Part shown: positions 51,017 through 62,111 of the stretch, piece after piece
Position numbering within the stretch: the stretch's first letter is position 1
Layout of the letters: each line of letters begins with the position of its first letter
Assembly (NCBI RefSeq): GCF_002078175.1
Contig: NZ_MWFK01000001.1
Coordinates: 2,666,001-2,730,000, forward strand
Length of the DNA stretch: 64,000 nt
Direction of reading: 5' to 3'
From: Streptomyces sp. M41(2017)
GTDB lineage: Bacteria > Actinomycetota > Actinomycetes > Streptomycetales > Streptomycetaceae
Notes under the pieces: model-generated
What the model saw: the letters and a program-made list of their open reading frames with translations, nothing else
What the model was told of the DNA's origin: nothing
Databases searched by the model: none
Translations under genes and position numbers: made by a program

Positions 51017-53517
51017 CAGTGACCACCAGCGCTCCCTCCGGAGGCGGGGAAGCGGCGGTCCCCCCGGAGGACCTCGTCGCGCTGACGATCGACGGCGTGG
51101 AGATCAGCGTGCCCAAGGGCACCCTGGTCATCCGGGCCGCGGAACAGCTCGGCATCGAGATCCCCCGGTTCTGTGACCACCCGCTCCTCGACCCGGCCGG
51201 CGCCTGCCGCCAGTGCATCGTCGAGGTCGAGGGCCAGCGCAAGCCGATGGCGTCCTGCACGATCACCTGCACCGACGGGATGGTCGTCAAGACGCAGCTC
51301 ACCTCACCGGTCGCCGAGAAGGCGCAGCACGGTGTGATGGAGCTGCTGCTCATCAACCACCCGCTGGACTGTCCGGTCTGCGACAAGGGCGGCGAGTGCC
51401 CCCTGCAGAACCAGGCGATGTCGCACGGCAACGCCGAGTCACGCTTCGAGGGCCGCAAGCGGACCTACGAGAAGCCGGTCCCGATCTCCACGCAGGTCCT
51501 GCTCGACCGCGAGCGGTGCGTGCTCTGCGCCCGCTGCACCCGCTTCTCCAACCAGATCGCGGGCGACCCGATGATCGAGCTGGTCGAGCGGGGCGCGCTC
51601 CAGCAGGTCGGCACCGGTGACGGCGACCCCTTCGAGTCGTACTTCTCCGGGAACACGATCCAGATCTGCCCGGTGGGCGCGCTGACGTCGGCGGCGTACC
51701 GGTTCCGCTCGCGCCCCTTCGACCTCATCTCCTCGCCGTCGGTGTGCGAGCACTGCTCCGGCGGCTGCGCGACGCGCACCGACCACCGGCGCGGCAAGGT
51801 CATGCGGCGCCTCGCCGCCGCCGACCCCGAGGTCAACGAGGAGTGGATCTGCGACAAGGGGCGGTTCGGGTTCCGGTACGCGCAGCAGCGCGACCGTCTC
51901 GACACCCCTCTGGTGCGCAACGCCGAGGGTGTCCTGGAGCCGGCGTCCTGGCCGGAGGCACTGGAGGCGGCGGCGCAGGGGCTGACGGCGGCCCGCGGCC
52001 GGACCGGTGTGCTGACCGGTGGCCGGCTCACCGTCGAGGACGCCTACGCGTACAGCAAGTTCGCGCGCGTGGCCCTCGACACGAACGACGTCGACTTCCG
52101 CGCGCGTGTGCACAGCTCCGAGGAGGCCGACTTCCTGGCATCCCGGGTCGCCGGACGCGGACGGGACCTCGACGGTACGGGCGTCACCTACACGCTGCTG
52201 GAGAAGGCGCCCGCCGTTCTGCTGGTGGGCTTCGAGTCCGAGGAGGAGGCGCCCGGCGTCTTCCTGCGGCTGCGCAAGGCGTGGCGGGGGCACGGTCAGA
52301 AGACCTACGCTCTCGCCACCCATGCCACCCCGGGTCTGGCGAAGGCGGGCGGCACCCTGCTGCCGGCCGCGCCGGGCACCGAGACCGAGTGGCTGGACGC
52401 GCTCGCGAGCGGTGTCGGTCTCGAAGGAGACGGTGCGACGGCCGCCGAGGCGCTGCGTGCCGAGGGCGCGGTGATCGCCGTCGGTGAGCGGCTGGCCGCC
52501 GTGGCGGGCGGTCTCACCGCCGTCGTACGGGCCGCCTCCGCCGTCGGCGCCCGGCTGGTGTGGATTCCGCGCCGGGCGGGCGAGCGGGGCGCGATCGAGG
52601 CGGGCGCGCTGCCGTCGCTCCTGCCGGGCGGACGCCCGGCCACCGACCCGCGCGCGCGTGAGGAGGTCGCGGTCGCCTGGGGCGTCTCCGAACTCCCGCA
52701 CCGCTACGGCCGCGACACCGGCCAGATCGTCGAGGCCGCCGCGGGAGGCGAACTGCGCGCCCTGGTGGTCGCCGGTGTGGAGGTCGCCGACCTTCCCGAC
52801 CCGGCGCGCGCGCGTGAGGCCCTCGCCGAGGTGGGCTTCCTGGTCTCGCTCGAACTGCGGCCCAGTGAGGTCACCGACCACGCGGACGTCGTCCTGCCGG
52901 TCGCCGCGGTCGCCGAGAAGTCCGGCAGCTTCCTCAACTGGGAGGGCCGGGTTCGTTCCTTCGGGGCGGCTCTCAAGCCCGAGCAGGTGACCCGCAATCT
53001 CTCGCCCACCGACGCGCGTGTGCTGCACATGCTCGCCGACGCCATGGACGTCCACCTGGGACTGCCGGACCTGCGGACGGCGCGAGCCGAACTGGACCGG
53101 CTCGGTGCCTGGGGCGGGGCGCGTGCCTCCGAACCCCGGGAGACCGGAGCGCAGTTGCCGCGTCCGGCCGCCGGTGAGGCCGTGCTGGCCGGGCACCGGC
53201 TGCTCCTCGACCAGGGGCTCCTGCAACAGGGTGACGACGCGCTCGCCGGGACCCGGCACGCCGCCCACGCGCGCGTGTCGGCCGCCACGGCCGCCGAGGC
53301 CGGCGTCAAGAACGGCGATCTCCTCGCCGTGACGGGCCCCGTCGGAGTCGTCGAACTCCCGCTCCAGATCAGCGAGATGCCCGACCGGGTGGTCTGGCTC
53401 CCGCTGAACTCGACCGGCGGGGGCGTCGCCTCCGACACCGGGGCGCTGCCCGGCGCACTCGTCCGCATCGGCCCGGCGACCATCGCCGCCGAGGCCCCCA
53501 AGGAGGTGGAGGCATGA
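51013..53517 (+). CDS. nuoG: NADH-quinone oxidoreductase subunit G
   Basis: 834 residues. The N-terminal ferredoxin-like domain carries N1b ('[15 protein letters not shown]' plus a later Cys) and '[16 protein letters not shown]' (H-x3-C-x2-C-x5-C, N5). '[11 protein letters not shown]' with 'CPVGAL' provides the ligands of another [4Fe-4S] cluster. 'CEHCSGGC' (C-x2-C-x3-C) and 'WICDKGR' give four ligands of the extra cluster N7, found only in some bacteria. The rest is a molybdopterin-oxidoreductase-like domain without cofactor. Overlaps nuoH (ATGA). Confidence 0.96.
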   Translation: MTVTTSAPSGGGEAAVPPEDLVALTIDGVEISVPKGTLVIRAAEQLGIEIPRFCDHPLLDPAGACRQCIVEVEGQRKPMASCTITCTDGMVVKTQLTSPVAEKAQHGVMELLLINHPLDCPVCDKGGECPLQNQAMSHGNAESRFEGRKRTYEKPVPISTQVLLDRERCVLCARCTRFSNQIAGDPMIELVERGALQQVGTGDGDPFESYFSGNTIQICPVGALTSAAYRFRSRPFDLISSPSVCEHCSGGCATRTDHRRGKVMRRLAAADPEVNEEWICDKGRFGFRYAQQRDRLDTPLVRNAEGVLEPASWPEALEAAAQGLTAARGRTGVLTGGRLTVEDAYAYSKFARVALDTNDVDFRARVHSSEEADFLASRVAGRGRDLDGTGVTYTLLEKAPAVLLVGFESEEEAPGVFLRLRKAWRGHGQKTYALATHATPGLAKAGGTLLPAAPGTETEWLDALASGVGLEGDGATAAEALRAEGAVIAVGERLAAVAGGLTAVVRAASAVGARLVWIPRRAGERGAIEAGALPSLLPGGRPATDPRAREEVAVAWGVSELPHRYGRDTGQIVEAAAGGELRALVVAGVEVADLPDPARAREALAEVGFLVSLELRPSEVTDHADVVLPVAAVAEKSGSFLNWEGRVRSFGAALKPEQVTRNLSPTDARVLHMLADAMDVHLGLPDLRTARAELDRLGAWGGARASEPRETGAQLPRPAAGEAVLAGHRLLLDQGLLQQGDDALAGTRHAAHARVSAATAAEAGVKNGDLLAVTGPVGVVELPLQISEMPDRVVWLPLNSTGGGVASDTGALPGALVRIGPATIAAEAPKEVEA

Positions 53518-54887
53518 CGCCGTACCTCGCCGCTGAAGACCTCTCGATGTTCGGCCGGGACCCCTGGTGGCTGGTCGTCGTCAAGGCGGTGTTCTGCTTC
53601 GCCTTCCTGATGGTGACCGTGCTGTTCTCCATCGTGTGGGAGCGCAAGGTCGTCGCCTGGATGCAGCTGCGCATCGGACCCAACCGGCACGGTCCGTGGG
53701 GGATGCTCCAGTCGCTCGCCGACGGCGTCAAGCTGATGCTGAAGGAAGACGTCATCGTCAAACGCGCGGACAAGGTGGTCTACGTCCTCGCACCGATCGT
53801 CGCCGCCATCCCGGCGTTCATGGCGATCGCGGTGATCCCCTTCGGGCCCGCAGACAACCAGGTCTCGATCTTCGGCCAGCGCACCACGATGCAGCTCACC
53901 GACCTCCCGATCGCGATGCTCTTCATCCTCGCGGTGGCCTCGGTGGGCATCTACGGGATCGTGCTCGCCGGGTGGAGCTCCGGATCGACCTATCCGCTGC
54001 TGGGCGGCCTGCGGTCCTGCGCGCAGATGATCTCGTACGAGATCGCCATGGGCGCCGCGTTCGCCTCGGTGTTCCTGTACTCCGGGTCGATGTCGACCTC
54101 GACGATCGTCGAGCAGCAGCACGACCGCTGGTACATCCTGCTGCTGCCGGTGTCGTTCATCATCTACGTCATCACGATGGTGGGGGAGACCAACCGGGCC
54201 CCGTTCGACATGCCGGAGTCCGAGGGCGACCTCGTCGGCGGCTTCAACACCGAGTACTCGTCCATCAAGTTCGCGCTGTTCATGCTCGCCGAGTACGTGA
54301 ACATGGTGACGGTCTCCGCCGTCTCGACGACGCTCTTCCTGGGCGGCTGGCGGGCCCCGTGGCCGATCAGCACCTTCTGGGAGGGCGCCAACCACGGCTG
54401 GTGGCCGATGCTCTGGTTCGTGGTGAAGGTGCAGCTGCTGCTGTTCTTCTTCATCTGGCTGCGCGGCACGCTGCCGCGTGTGCGCTACGACCAGTTGATG
54501 AAGCTGGGCTGGAAGGTCCTCATCCCGGTCTCCGTGGTCTGGCTGATGCTCGTCGCGACCGTCCGGACGCTGCGCAACGAGAACTACGACTTCGCGGACA
54601 TCGCCCTGTACGTGGGCGGAGGCGTCCTCGTCCTGCTGTTGCTGTCGTTCGCGGCGGACATCTTCCGCGACAAGCAGAAGGCCGAGGACGTACCCGCCGA
54701 ACCCGCCGCCTTCGACCCGATGGCGGGCGGGTTCCCCGTGCCGCCGCTGCCCGGGCAGGAGCTGCCGCCGGTACCGCGGCGCAGCCCGCGCCGGGAGCGG
54801 GAGTTGATTGTCAGTGGCGGGCCCGATACTGCGAGTGACGGATCGATCGCCGGATCTCGTGACGGAAAGGAGGGGTCCGATGGCTGA
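53514..54887 (+). CDS. nuoH: NADH-quinone oxidoreductase subunit H
   Basis: 457 residues, longer than the E. coli protein (325) because of a polar C-terminal tail of about 80 residues. About eight membrane helices. '[21 protein letters not shown]' (the conserved quinone-site loop), '[20 protein letters not shown]' and '[13 protein letters not shown]' are family motifs. It joins the peripheral and membrane arms at the quinone site. The stop overlaps the nuoI start by 8 bases. Confidence 0.96.
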   Translation: MTPYLAAEDLSMFGRDPWWLVVVKAVFCFAFLMVTVLFSIVWERKVVAWMQLRIGPNRHGPWGMLQSLADGVKLMLKEDVIVKRADKVVYVLAPIVAAIPAFMAIAVIPFGPADNQVSIFGQRTTMQLTDLPIAMLFILAVASVGIYGIVLAGWSSGSTYPLLGGLRSCAQMISYEIAMGAAFASVFLYSGSMSTSTIVEQQHDRWYILLLPVSFIIYVITMVGETNRAPFDMPESEGDLVGGFNTEYSSIKFALFMLAEYVNMVTVSAVSTTLFLGGWRAPWPISTFWEGANHGWWPMLWFVVKVQLLLFFFIWLRGTLPRVRYDQLMKLGWKVLIPVSVVWLMLVATVRTLRNENYDFADIALYVGGGVLVLLLLSFAADIFRDKQKAEDVPAEPAAFDPMAGGFPVPPLPGQELPPVPRRSPRRERELIVSGGPDTASDGSIAGSRDGKEGSDG

Positions 54888-55533
54888 GGAGCCGAAGGAG
54901 ACCAAACCGGGTTTCCAGAACCCCGTCGCCGGTTTCGGCGTGACCTTCAAGGCCATGTTCAAGAAGCGGCTGACCGAGCAGTACCCGGAGCAGCAGAAGA
55001 CCACAGCGCCTCGGTTCCACGGCCGGCACCAGCTCAACCGTCATCCGGACGGCCTGGAGAAGTGCGTCGGCTGCGAGCTGTGCGCCTGGGCCTGCCCCGC
55101 GGACGCCATCTATGTGGAGGGCGCGGACAACACCGAGGAGGAGCGCTACTCCCCGGGTGAGCGGTACGGCCGCGTCTACCAGATCAACTACGCCCGCTGC
55201 ATCCTGTGCGGCCTGTGCATCGAGGCGTGCCCCACGCGCGCGCTGACGATGACGAACGAGTTCGAGCTCGCGGACAGCAGCCGCGCCAACCTCATCTACA
55301 CCAAGGAGCAGCTGCTCGCCGGTCTGGAGGAGGGCATGGTCGACTCGCCGCACTCGATCTTCCCGGGCACGGACGAGCAGGACTACTACCGGGGCCTGGT
55401 GACCGAGGCGGCACCCGGCACGGAGCGACAGGTGGCCGTCTCCAAGGGCGAGTTCCACCCGGCGGGAGGCCCCTCGGCGGACTCCGCGGAGAGCTCCTCG
55501 GGCGCACCGGCCGAGAAGGGGGCGGAGGCATGA
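54880..55533 (+). CDS. nuoI: NADH-quinone oxidoreductase subunit I
   Basis: 217 residues. The ATG at 54880 has AAAGGAGG at an ideal 6-7 bases, the strongest binding site in the operon. Two ferredoxin motifs '[12 protein letters not shown]' and '[12 protein letters not shown]' (C-x2-C-x2-C-x3-C) hold clusters N6a and N6b. The C-terminal 35 residues are a Ser/Ala/Glu-rich tail. Overlaps nuoJ (ATGA). Confidence 0.97.
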   Translation: MAEEPKETKPGFQNPVAGFGVTFKAMFKKRLTEQYPEQQKTTAPRFHGRHQLNRHPDGLEKCVGCELCAWACPADAIYVEGADNTEEERYSPGERYGRVYQINYARCILCGLCIEACPTRALTMTNEFELADSSRANLIYTKEQLLAGLEEGMVDSPHSIFPGTDEQDYYRGLVTEAAPGTERQVAVSKGEFHPAGGPSADSAESSSGAPAEKGAEA

Positions 55534-56345
55534 GCGAGCTGGCCGCGTACGCGACCTCCACCGGTGAGGCCTTCCAGTTCTGGGTCCTCGGTACGGTCGC
55601 GGTGATCGGCGCCCTGTGCACCGTCTTCATGAGGAAGGCCGTGCACAGCGCGCTGTGCCTCGCCGGGACCATGATCATCCTGGCGGTGTTCTACCTCGCC
55701 AACGGCGCGTACTTCCTGGGCATCGTCCAGATCGTCGTCTACACCGGCGCGATCATGATGCTGTTCCTCTTCGTCGTCATGCTCGTCGGTGTCACCGCGG
55801 CGGACTCCCTGAAGGAGACCATCAAGGGCCAGCGCTGGCTGGCCCTGGTCTGCGGACTCGGATTCGGCGTCCTGCTGTTCGCCGGGATCGGCAACGCGTC
55901 CGTCAAGGACTTCGACGGCCTGGCGAAGGCGAACGCGAACGGCAACGTGGAGGGCCTCGCCGCCCTCATCTTCACGAAGTACGTGTTCGCCTTCGAGATC
56001 ACCGGCGCCCTGCTCATCACGGCCGCCGTCGGCGCCATGGTGCTGACGCACCGTGAGCGCACCGAGCGTCCCAAGACGCAGCGCGAGCTGTCCGAGCAGC
56101 GCGTCCGCGAGGGCAGGCACGTACCCCCGCTGCCGGCCCCCGGTGTCTACGCCCGGCACAACGCGGTGGACATCGCCGGCCTGCTCCCGGACGGCACGCC
56201 GTCCGAGCTGACCGTCATGAAGACGCTGCGCGACCGCGGGCAGGTCCGTGACGTGTCGACCGAGGCGCTCAGCGACCTGAAGGCGCTGGAACAGCGCGCC
56301 GAGGAGCGCCTGGAGCGCACGAAGACGGAGGAGGCGTCCAAGTGA
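55530..56345 (+). CDS. nuoJ: NADH-quinone oxidoreductase subunit J
   Basis: 271 residues against 184 in E. coli. Five membrane helices in the first 170 residues; '[20 protein letters not shown]' is the conserved third helix with the pi-bulge region. The last 95 residues form a charged cytoplasmic tail ending in a Glu/Arg-rich helix. Overlaps nuoK (GTGA). Confidence 0.95.
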   Translation: MSELAAYATSTGEAFQFWVLGTVAVIGALCTVFMRKAVHSALCLAGTMIILAVFYLANGAYFLGIVQIVVYTGAIMMLFLFVVMLVGVTAADSLKETIKGQRWLALVCGLGFGVLLFAGIGNASVKDFDGLAKANANGNVEGLAALIFTKYVFAFEITGALLITAAVGAMVLTHRERTERPKTQRELSEQRVREGRHVPPLPAPGVYARHNAVDIAGLLPDGTPSELTVMKTLRDRGQVRDVSTEALSDLKALEQRAEERLERTKTEEASK

Positions 56346-56641
56346 ATCCGGTCAACTACCTCTATCTCGCCGCCCTTTTGTTCACGATCGGCGCCACCGG
56401 TGTGCTGATCAGGCGGAACGCGATCGTGGTGTTCATGTGCGTCGAGCTGATGCTGAACGCCTGCAACCTCGCGTTCGTCGCCTTCTCCCGCCTGCACGGC
56501 AATCTCGACGGCCAGATCTTCGCCTTCTTCACGATGGTCGTCGCCGCCGCGGAGGTCGTGGTCGGGCTCGCGATCATCGTGTCGCTGTTCCGTTCCCGCC
56601 ACTCGGCCTCGGTCGACGACGCCAGCCTGATGAAGCTGTAA
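56342..56641 (+). CDS. nuoK: NADH-quinone oxidoreductase subunit K
   Basis: 99 residues from a GTG overlapping nuoJ. Three helices with the conserved Glu residues in '[14 protein letters not shown]' and '[17 protein letters not shown]', which take part in proton transfer. Related to MnhC/MrpC, but the operon leaves no doubt. Confidence 0.97.
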   Translation: MNPVNYLYLAALLFTIGATGVLIRRNAIVVFMCVELMLNACNLAFVAFSRLHGNLDGQIFAFFTMVVAAAEVVVGLAIIVSLFRSRHSASVDDASLMKL

Positions 56642-56655
56642 GGGGTCGCTGAATC

Positions 56656-58569
56656 GTGGAGAACCTGATTGCGCTGCTCGTCGCGGCGCCTCTGCTCGGA
56701 GCGGCCGTACTGCTGTGCGGCGGCCGGCGGCTGGACGCCGTCGGCCACTGGATCGGCACCGCGCTCGCGGCGGCCTCCTTCGTGATCGGCGCCGTGCTCT
56801 TCGCCGACATGCTGGGGAAGGGCGCCGAGGACCGGTCCCTGACCCAGCACCTGTTCACCTGGATCCCCGTCGGGGGCTTCCGCGCGGACGTCGGCTTCCA
56901 GCTCGACCAGCTGTCGATGACGTTCGTGCTGCTGATCACCGGCGTCGGCTCGCTCATCCACCTGTACTCGATCGGGTACATGGAGCACGACGAGCGCCGC
57001 CGCCGTTTCTTCGGCTATCTGAACCTGTTCCTCGCGGCGATGCTGCTGCTCGTCCTCGCCGACAACTACCTGTTGCTGTACGTCGGCTGGGAGGGCGTCG
57101 GTCTCGCCTCGTACCTGCTGATCGGCTTCTGGCAGCACAAGCCCAGCGCCGCCACCGCCGCGAAGAAGGCCTTCCTGGTCAACCGCGTCGGCGACATGGG
57201 CCTGTCCATCGCCATCATGCTGATGTTCACGACCTTCGGGACCTTCGCCTTCGGGCCGGTGCTCGGCACCGAGGAGCACCCGGGCCTGGTCGGGGACGCC
57301 AGTGAGGGCAAGCTCACCGCTGTCGCCCTGATGCTGCTCCTCGCGGCCTGCGGCAAGTCGGCGCAGGTGCCGCTGCAGTCCTGGCTCGGGGACGCGATGG
57401 AGGGCCCGACCCCGGTCTCGGCCCTCATCCACGCCGCGACCATGGTGACCGCCGGCGTGTACCTGATCGTGCGTTCCGCCAACGTCTTCAACGCGGCGCC
57501 CGACGCCCAGCTCGTCGTCACCGTGGTGGGCGGGGTCACCCTCCTGTTCGGTGCGATCGTCGGTTGCGCGAAGGACGACATCAAGAAGGCGCTGGCCGGC
57601 TCGACCATGTCGCAGATCGGCTACATGGTGCTCGCCGCCGGCCTCGGCCCCATCGGCTACGTCTTCGCGATCATGCACCTGGTGACCCACGGCTTCTTCA
57701 AGGCCGGGCTCTTCCTCGGCGCCGGTTCGGTCATGCACGGCATGAACGACGAGGTGGACATGCGGAAGTTCGGCGGTCTGCGGAAGTACATGCCGGTCAC
57801 GTTCGTGACGTTCGGCCTCGGCTACCTCGCGATCATCGGCTTCCCTGGCCTGTCCGGCTTCTTCTCCAAGGACAAGATCATCGAGGCGGCCTTCGCCAAG
57901 GGCGGCACCGAGGGCTGGATCCTCGGCAGCGTGGCCCTGCTGGGCGCCGCGATCACCGCGTACTACATGACGCGCGTGATGATCATGACGTTCTTCGGGG
58001 AGAAGCGCTGGCAGCCCGACGCGGACGGCCACGAGCCGCACCCGCACGAGTCGCCCCGTTCCATGACGATCCCCATGATCGTGCTGGCCTTCGGGTCGGT
58101 CTTCGCGGGTGGTTTCTTCAGCATCGGCGACCGCTTCCTGCACTGGCTGGAGCCGGTCACCGGGCACTCCGAGGGCGACTCGCCCGTCAGTGCCCTCACG
58201 GTCACGGTGGCCACGATGGTGCTGCTGGTCGTCGGCGCGGGTATCGCCTACCTCCAGTACGGCCGCAGCTCCGTCCCGGTCGTCGCCCCGCGCGGCTCCG
58301 TACTGACCCGGGCGGCCCGACGCGACCTGTACCAGGACGACTTCAACCACGTCGTGCTGGTGCGCGGCGGTGAGCACCTCACCCGCTCCCTGGTGTACGT
58401 CGACCACACGCTGGTCGACGGGGTCGTCAACGGAACGGCAGCCTCGGTGGGCGGCCTCTCCGGGCGGCTGCGCAAGCTGCAGAACGGCTATGCGCGCAGT
58501 TACGCGGTCTCGATGTTCGGCGGTGCGGCCATCCTCGTCGCCGCGACCCTGCTGATGAGGGCGGTCTGA
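56656..58569 (+). CDS. nuoL: NADH-quinone oxidoreductase subunit L (proton channel)
   Basis: 637 residues from a GTG with AAGGGG about 10 bases upstream. About sixteen helices. '[20 protein letters not shown]', '[18 protein letters not shown]' (conserved Glu), '[20 protein letters not shown]' and 'LTHRG'-like '[12 protein letters not shown]' (Lys/His) are the antiporter-like motifs. The long lateral helix lies near the C-terminus. Confidence 0.96.
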   Translation: MENLIALLVAAPLLGAAVLLCGGRRLDAVGHWIGTALAAASFVIGAVLFADMLGKGAEDRSLTQHLFTWIPVGGFRADVGFQLDQLSMTFVLLITGVGSLIHLYSIGYMEHDERRRRFFGYLNLFLAAMLLLVLADNYLLLYVGWEGVGLASYLLIGFWQHKPSAATAAKKAFLVNRVGDMGLSIAIMLMFTTFGTFAFGPVLGTEEHPGLVGDASEGKLTAVALMLLLAACGKSAQVPLQSWLGDAMEGPTPVSALIHAATMVTAGVYLIVRSANVFNAAPDAQLVVTVVGGVTLLFGAIVGCAKDDIKKALAGSTMSQIGYMVLAAGLGPIGYVFAIMHLVTHGFFKAGLFLGAGSVMHGMNDEVDMRKFGGLRKYMPVTFVTFGLGYLAIIGFPGLSGFFSKDKIIEAAFAKGGTEGWILGSVALLGAAITAYYMTRVMIMTFFGEKRWQPDADGHEPHPHESPRSMTIPMIVLAFGSVFAGGFFSIGDRFLHWLEPVTGHSEGDSPVSALTVTVATMVLLVVGAGIAYLQYGRSSVPVVAPRGSVLTRAARRDLYQDDFNHVVLVRGGEHLTRSLVYVDHTLVDGVVNGTAASVGGLSGRLRKLQNGYARSYAVSMFGGAAILVAATLLMRAV

Positions 58570-58574
58570 TACCG

Positions 58575-60146
58575 ATGTCCTTTCCTCTGCTGACAGCGAC
58601 GGCGGTGCTCCCGGCCCTCGGGGCGATCGCCACGGCCGCCGTGCCGGCCGCACGGCGCGTCGCCGCCAAGTGGCTCGCGCTGGTGGTCTCCCTGGGCACC
58701 CTGGCCCTCGCCGTGGTCGCCCTGGTGCGCTTCGACCCGGGCGGTGACCGTTACCAGCTCACCGAATCGCACGCCTGGATCGCGGACTTCGGGGTGCGGT
58801 ACGAGCTGGGTGTGGACGGCATCGGGGTGGCGCTCGTCGCGCTGACCGCGCTGCTGATGCCGTTCGTGATCCTGGCGGGCTGGCACGACGCCGACCCGCA
58901 GGAGACCGGCAACAAGCGGTGGCGGCCGACGCAGGGCTTCTTCGCCCTGATCCTGGCCGTCGAGGCGATGGTGATCATCTCCTTCGAGGCCACCGACGTC
59001 TTCCTCTTCTACATCTTCTTCGAAGCCATGCTCATCCCGATGTACTTCCTCATCGGCGGCTTCGGGGACCGTGCCCACGAGCACGGCGACGAGGCGGCGG
59101 CGACCCAACGTTCGTACGCCGCGGTGAAGTTCCTCCTCTACAACCTCGTCGGCGGCCTCATCATGCTGGCCGCGGTGATCGGGCTGTACGTGGTGGCGGG
59201 GAACTTCTCGCTCCAGGAGATCGTCCAGGCCCGGGCCGACGGGTCGCTGCACATGGCGACCAGCACCGAGCGGTGGCTGTTCCTCGGCTTCTTCTTCGCC
59301 TTCGCGGTGAAGGCGCCGCTGTGGCCGCTGCACACCTGGCTGCCCAACGCCATGGGTGAGGCCACCGCCCCGGTCGCGGTGCTGATCACGGCGGTCGTCG
59401 ACAAGGTGGGCACCTTCGCGATGCTCCGCTTCTGCCTCCAGCTCTTCCCGGAGGCCAGCAAGTGGGCGACGCCCGTGATCCTCGTCCTGGCGCTGATCAG
59501 CATCATCTACGGTGCGCTGCTCGCGGTCGGACAGCGGGACATCAAGCGGCTGGTCGCGTACGCGTCGATCTCGCACTTCGGCTTCATCATCCTGGGCATC
59601 TTCGCGATGACCACCCAGGGCCAGTCGGGCGCGACGCTCTACATGGTCAACCACGGGATCTCGACGGCCGCCCTGATGCTGGTGGCCGGCTTCCTGATCT
59701 CGCGGCGTGGTTCGCGTCTCATCGCCGACTACGGAGGGGTGCAGAAGGTCGCCCCGGTGCTCGCGGGCACGTTCCTGATCGGCGGTCTCGCGACTCTCTC
59801 GCTCCCCGGGCTCGCGCCCTTCGTGAGTGAATTCCTGGTCCTGGTGGGCACGTTCACGCGCTATCCGGTCGTCGGCATCATCGCCACCTTCGGCATCGTG
59901 CTCGCCGCGCTCTACACCCTCGTCCTGTACCAGCGGACGATGACGGGCCCGGTCAAGGCGGAGGTCGCCGAGATGCCGGACCTCAGGGTGCGCGAGCTCC
60001 TGGTGGTCGCCCCGCTGATCGCACTGCTGATCTTCCTGGGCGTCTATCCGAAGCCGGTCACCGACATCGTCAACCCGGCGGTCAAGCAGACCATGTCAGA
60101 CGTACACAAGACGGACCCCCAGCCCGAGGTGGAGGCGGCCAAGTGA
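58575..60146 (+). CDS. nuoM: NADH-quinone oxidoreductase subunit M (proton channel)
   Basis: 523 residues. About fourteen helices; 'YIFFEAMLIPMYFLIGGFG' has the conserved Glu, and 'KAPLWPLHTWLPNAMGEATA' and 'DIKRLVAYASISHFGFI' the Lys and His of the proton path. Starts 5 bases after nuoL and overlaps nuoN by 4 bases (GTGA). Confidence 0.97.
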   Translation: MSFPLLTATAVLPALGAIATAAVPAARRVAAKWLALVVSLGTLALAVVALVRFDPGGDRYQLTESHAWIADFGVRYELGVDGIGVALVALTALLMPFVILAGWHDADPQETGNKRWRPTQGFFALILAVEAMVIISFEATDVFLFYIFFEAMLIPMYFLIGGFGDRAHEHGDEAAATQRSYAAVKFLLYNLVGGLIMLAAVIGLYVVAGNFSLQEIVQARADGSLHMATSTERWLFLGFFFAFAVKAPLWPLHTWLPNAMGEATAPVAVLITAVVDKVGTFAMLRFCLQLFPEASKWATPVILVLALISIIYGALLAVGQRDIKRLVAYASISHFGFIILGIFAMTTQGQSGATLYMVNHGISTAALMLVAGFLISRRGSRLIADYGGVQKVAPVLAGTFLIGGLATLSLPGLAPFVSEFLVLVGTFTRYPVVGIIATFGIVLAALYTLVLYQRTMTGPVKAEVAEMPDLRVRELLVVAPLIALLIFLGVYPKPVTDIVNPAVKQTMSDVHKTDPQPEVEAAK

Positions 60147-61801
60147 GCGCATCAGCCGTCCACAGCCTGTGGACAACGGCGGCAGTCGCGGCCGATCCGA
60201 TCCCCAAGATCAACGCACCGAAGATCGAATACGGGCAATTGTCCCCCGTCCTGATCATTCTCGGCGCCGCGATCATCGGGGTCCTGGTCGAGGCCTTCGT
60301 GCCGCGCAAGTCCCGCTACTACGCACAACTGTTCGTCTCTGTCGTCGCACTAGCCGCCGCGTTCGCCGCGGTGGTGGCGCTCGCGGCCGGCGGATACGGC
60401 ACCACCAAGGCGCACATCGCCGCGATGGGAGCCGTCGCGGTCGACGGACCGGCCCTGTTCCTCCAGGGCACGATCCTGCTGGTCGGACTGCTCGGTGTGT
60501 TCACCTTCGCCGAGCGGCGCCTCGACCCCGAGGCGCACGGCAACCGCGTCGACTCCTTCGCCGCGCAGGCCGCGTCCGTGCCGGGCAGCGACAGCGAGAA
60601 GGCGGCCGTGAAGGCCGGGTTCACCACCACCGAGGTGTTCCCGCTGCTGCTCTTCGCGATCAGCGGCATGCTGGTCTTCCCGGCGGCCAACGACCTGCTG
60701 ACGCTGTTCATCGCGCTGGAGGTCTTCTCGCTCCCGCTGTACCTGCTCTGCGCCCTGGCCCGCCGCAAGCGGCTCATGTCGCAGGAGGCGGCCGTGAAGT
60801 ACTTCCTTCTCGGCGCCTTCGCCTCCGCGTTCACCCTCTTCGGCATCGCCCTGCTGTACGGCTACGCCGGCTCCGTGTCGTACGCGACGATCTCGCAGGT
60901 CGTCGACGGCACGATCACCAGCGTCGACCCGGCCCTCGCCGGCACCATGGGCAACGACGTCCTGCTGCTCATCGGCACCGCCCTGATCGTCATGGGGCTG
61001 CTCTTCAAGGTCGGCGCGGTGCCCTTCCACATGTGGACACCGGACGTCTACCAGGGAGCGCCGACCCCGGTCACCGGCTTCATGGCGGCGGCGACGAAGG
61101 TCGCCGCGTTCGGCGCGCTGCTGCGTCTGCTGTACGTCGTCCTGCCGGGCCTGCGCTGGGACTGGCGGCCGGTCATGTGGGCGGTGGCGATCGTCACCAT
61201 GCTGGGCGGCGCGATCGTCGCGATCACCCAGACCGACATCAAGCGGCTGCTGGCGTACTCGTCGATCGCGCACGCGGGATTCATCCTCGCGGGTGTCATC
61301 GCGACCTCGCCCGACGGCGTCTCCTCGGTGCTCTTCTACCTGGGCGCGTACTCGTTCGTCACGGTCGGCGCCTTCGCGGTCGTCACCCTCGTCCGGGACG
61401 CGGGAGGCGAGGCCACGCACCTGTCCAAGTGGGCGGGGCTCGGCCGCAGGTCACCGTTGGTGGCCGCGGTGTTCGCGATCTTCCTGCTCGCCTTCGCCGG
61501 CATTCCGCTGACCTCCGGGTTCGCCGGAAAGTTCGCCGTGTTCAAGGCGGCGGCGGAGGGCGGCGCGGGCGCGCTGGTCGTGGTCGGTGTGATCTCGTCG
61601 GCGATCGCCGCGTTCTTCTACATCCGCGTGATCGTGCTGATGTTCTTCAGCGAGCCGAAGCCCGAGGGGCCGACGGTCGCCGTGCCGTCGCCGCTGACCA
61701 TGACCGCCATCGCGGTGGGCGTGGTGGTCACGCTGGTCCTGGGTGTGGCGCCGCAGTACTTCCTGGACCTGGCCGGTCAGGCCGGGGTCTTCGTGCGCTG
61801 A
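60143..61801 (+). CDS. nuoN: NADH-quinone oxidoreductase subunit N (proton channel)
   Basis: 552 residues from a GTG overlapping nuoM. About fourteen helices; '[19 protein letters not shown]' has the conserved Glu, and '[20 protein letters not shown]' and '[18 protein letters not shown]' the Lys/His motifs. The N-terminal part is longer than in E. coli. Last gene of the operon, followed at 12 bases by a strong terminator. Confidence 0.97.
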   Translation: MSASAVHSLWTTAAVAADPIPKINAPKIEYGQLSPVLIILGAAIIGVLVEAFVPRKSRYYAQLFVSVVALAAAFAAVVALAAGGYGTTKAHIAAMGAVAVDGPALFLQGTILLVGLLGVFTFAERRLDPEAHGNRVDSFAAQAASVPGSDSEKAAVKAGFTTTEVFPLLLFAISGMLVFPAANDLLTLFIALEVFSLPLYLLCALARRKRLMSQEAAVKYFLLGAFASAFTLFGIALLYGYAGSVSYATISQVVDGTITSVDPALAGTMGNDVLLLIGTALIVMGLLFKVGAVPFHMWTPDVYQGAPTPVTGFMAAATKVAAFGALLRLLYVVLPGLRWDWRPVMWAVAIVTMLGGAIVAITQTDIKRLLAYSSIAHAGFILAGVIATSPDGVSSVLFYLGAYSFVTVGAFAVVTLVRDAGGEATHLSKWAGLGRRSPLVAAVFAIFLLAFAGIPLTSGFAGKFAVFKAAAEGGAGALVVVGVISSAIAAFFYIRVIVLMFFSEPKPEGPTVAVPSPLTMTAIAVGVVVTLVLGVAPQYFLDLAGQAGVFVR

Positions 61802-61813
61802 ACACCTCGTCGC

Positions 61814-61858
61814 ACGGGCCGGGCCCCGCTCCCCCTCCGGGAGCGGGGCCCGGCCCGT
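61814..61858 (+). terminator. Strong terminator of the nuo operon
   Basis: Perfect 20-bp stem (61814-61833 with 61839-61858) and a 5-base loop CCTCC, ending in GTTCCCG. It starts 13 bases after the nuoN stop. There is no T-tract, as is usual in Streptomyces. Confidence 0.85.
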
Positions 61859-61947
61859 TCCCGTGGGCCCCGTGAGGCGGGCAGCCCCCGGGTCGAGTGC
61901 GCAGGCGGCCCGATTCCGCGGCGGGCGTCGGTCGCGGGCCGCACAAG

Positions 61948-62007
61948 TTCCGACGCCTTCTGACGCCTTCCGGCGTCTTTCGAGGCATTCCGACGCTTTT
62001 CGCTGCG
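61948..62007. repeat. Six degenerate 10-bp tandem repeats
   Basis: Units based on TTCCGACGCC begin at 61948, 61958, 61968, 61978, 61988 and 61998. They match the first unit at 10, 9, 8, 7, 9 and 6 of 10 positions. The period equals about one turn of the DNA helix. Confidence 0.6.
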
Positions 62008-62111
62008 TAGGGAAGTCGGGCGGTCGCAGCCTGTGGACAACTCTCGGACTGTCGGCGCGGACCCCTATCGTGGACGCAGTGGTCGAGGCGCGACGTACGG
62101 GGGACAGGACG

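Larger units (their letters stand above)
61802..62111. other. Intergenic region between nuoN and recQ
   Basis: 310 bases. The left part is the nuo terminator. The middle (61948-62007) is a run of six degenerate 10-bp repeats. The right part should contain the recQ promoter (TATCGT near 62070 is a weak -10 candidate) and its ribosome binding site GGGGGA (62099-62104). No gene is seen. Confidence 0.5.
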
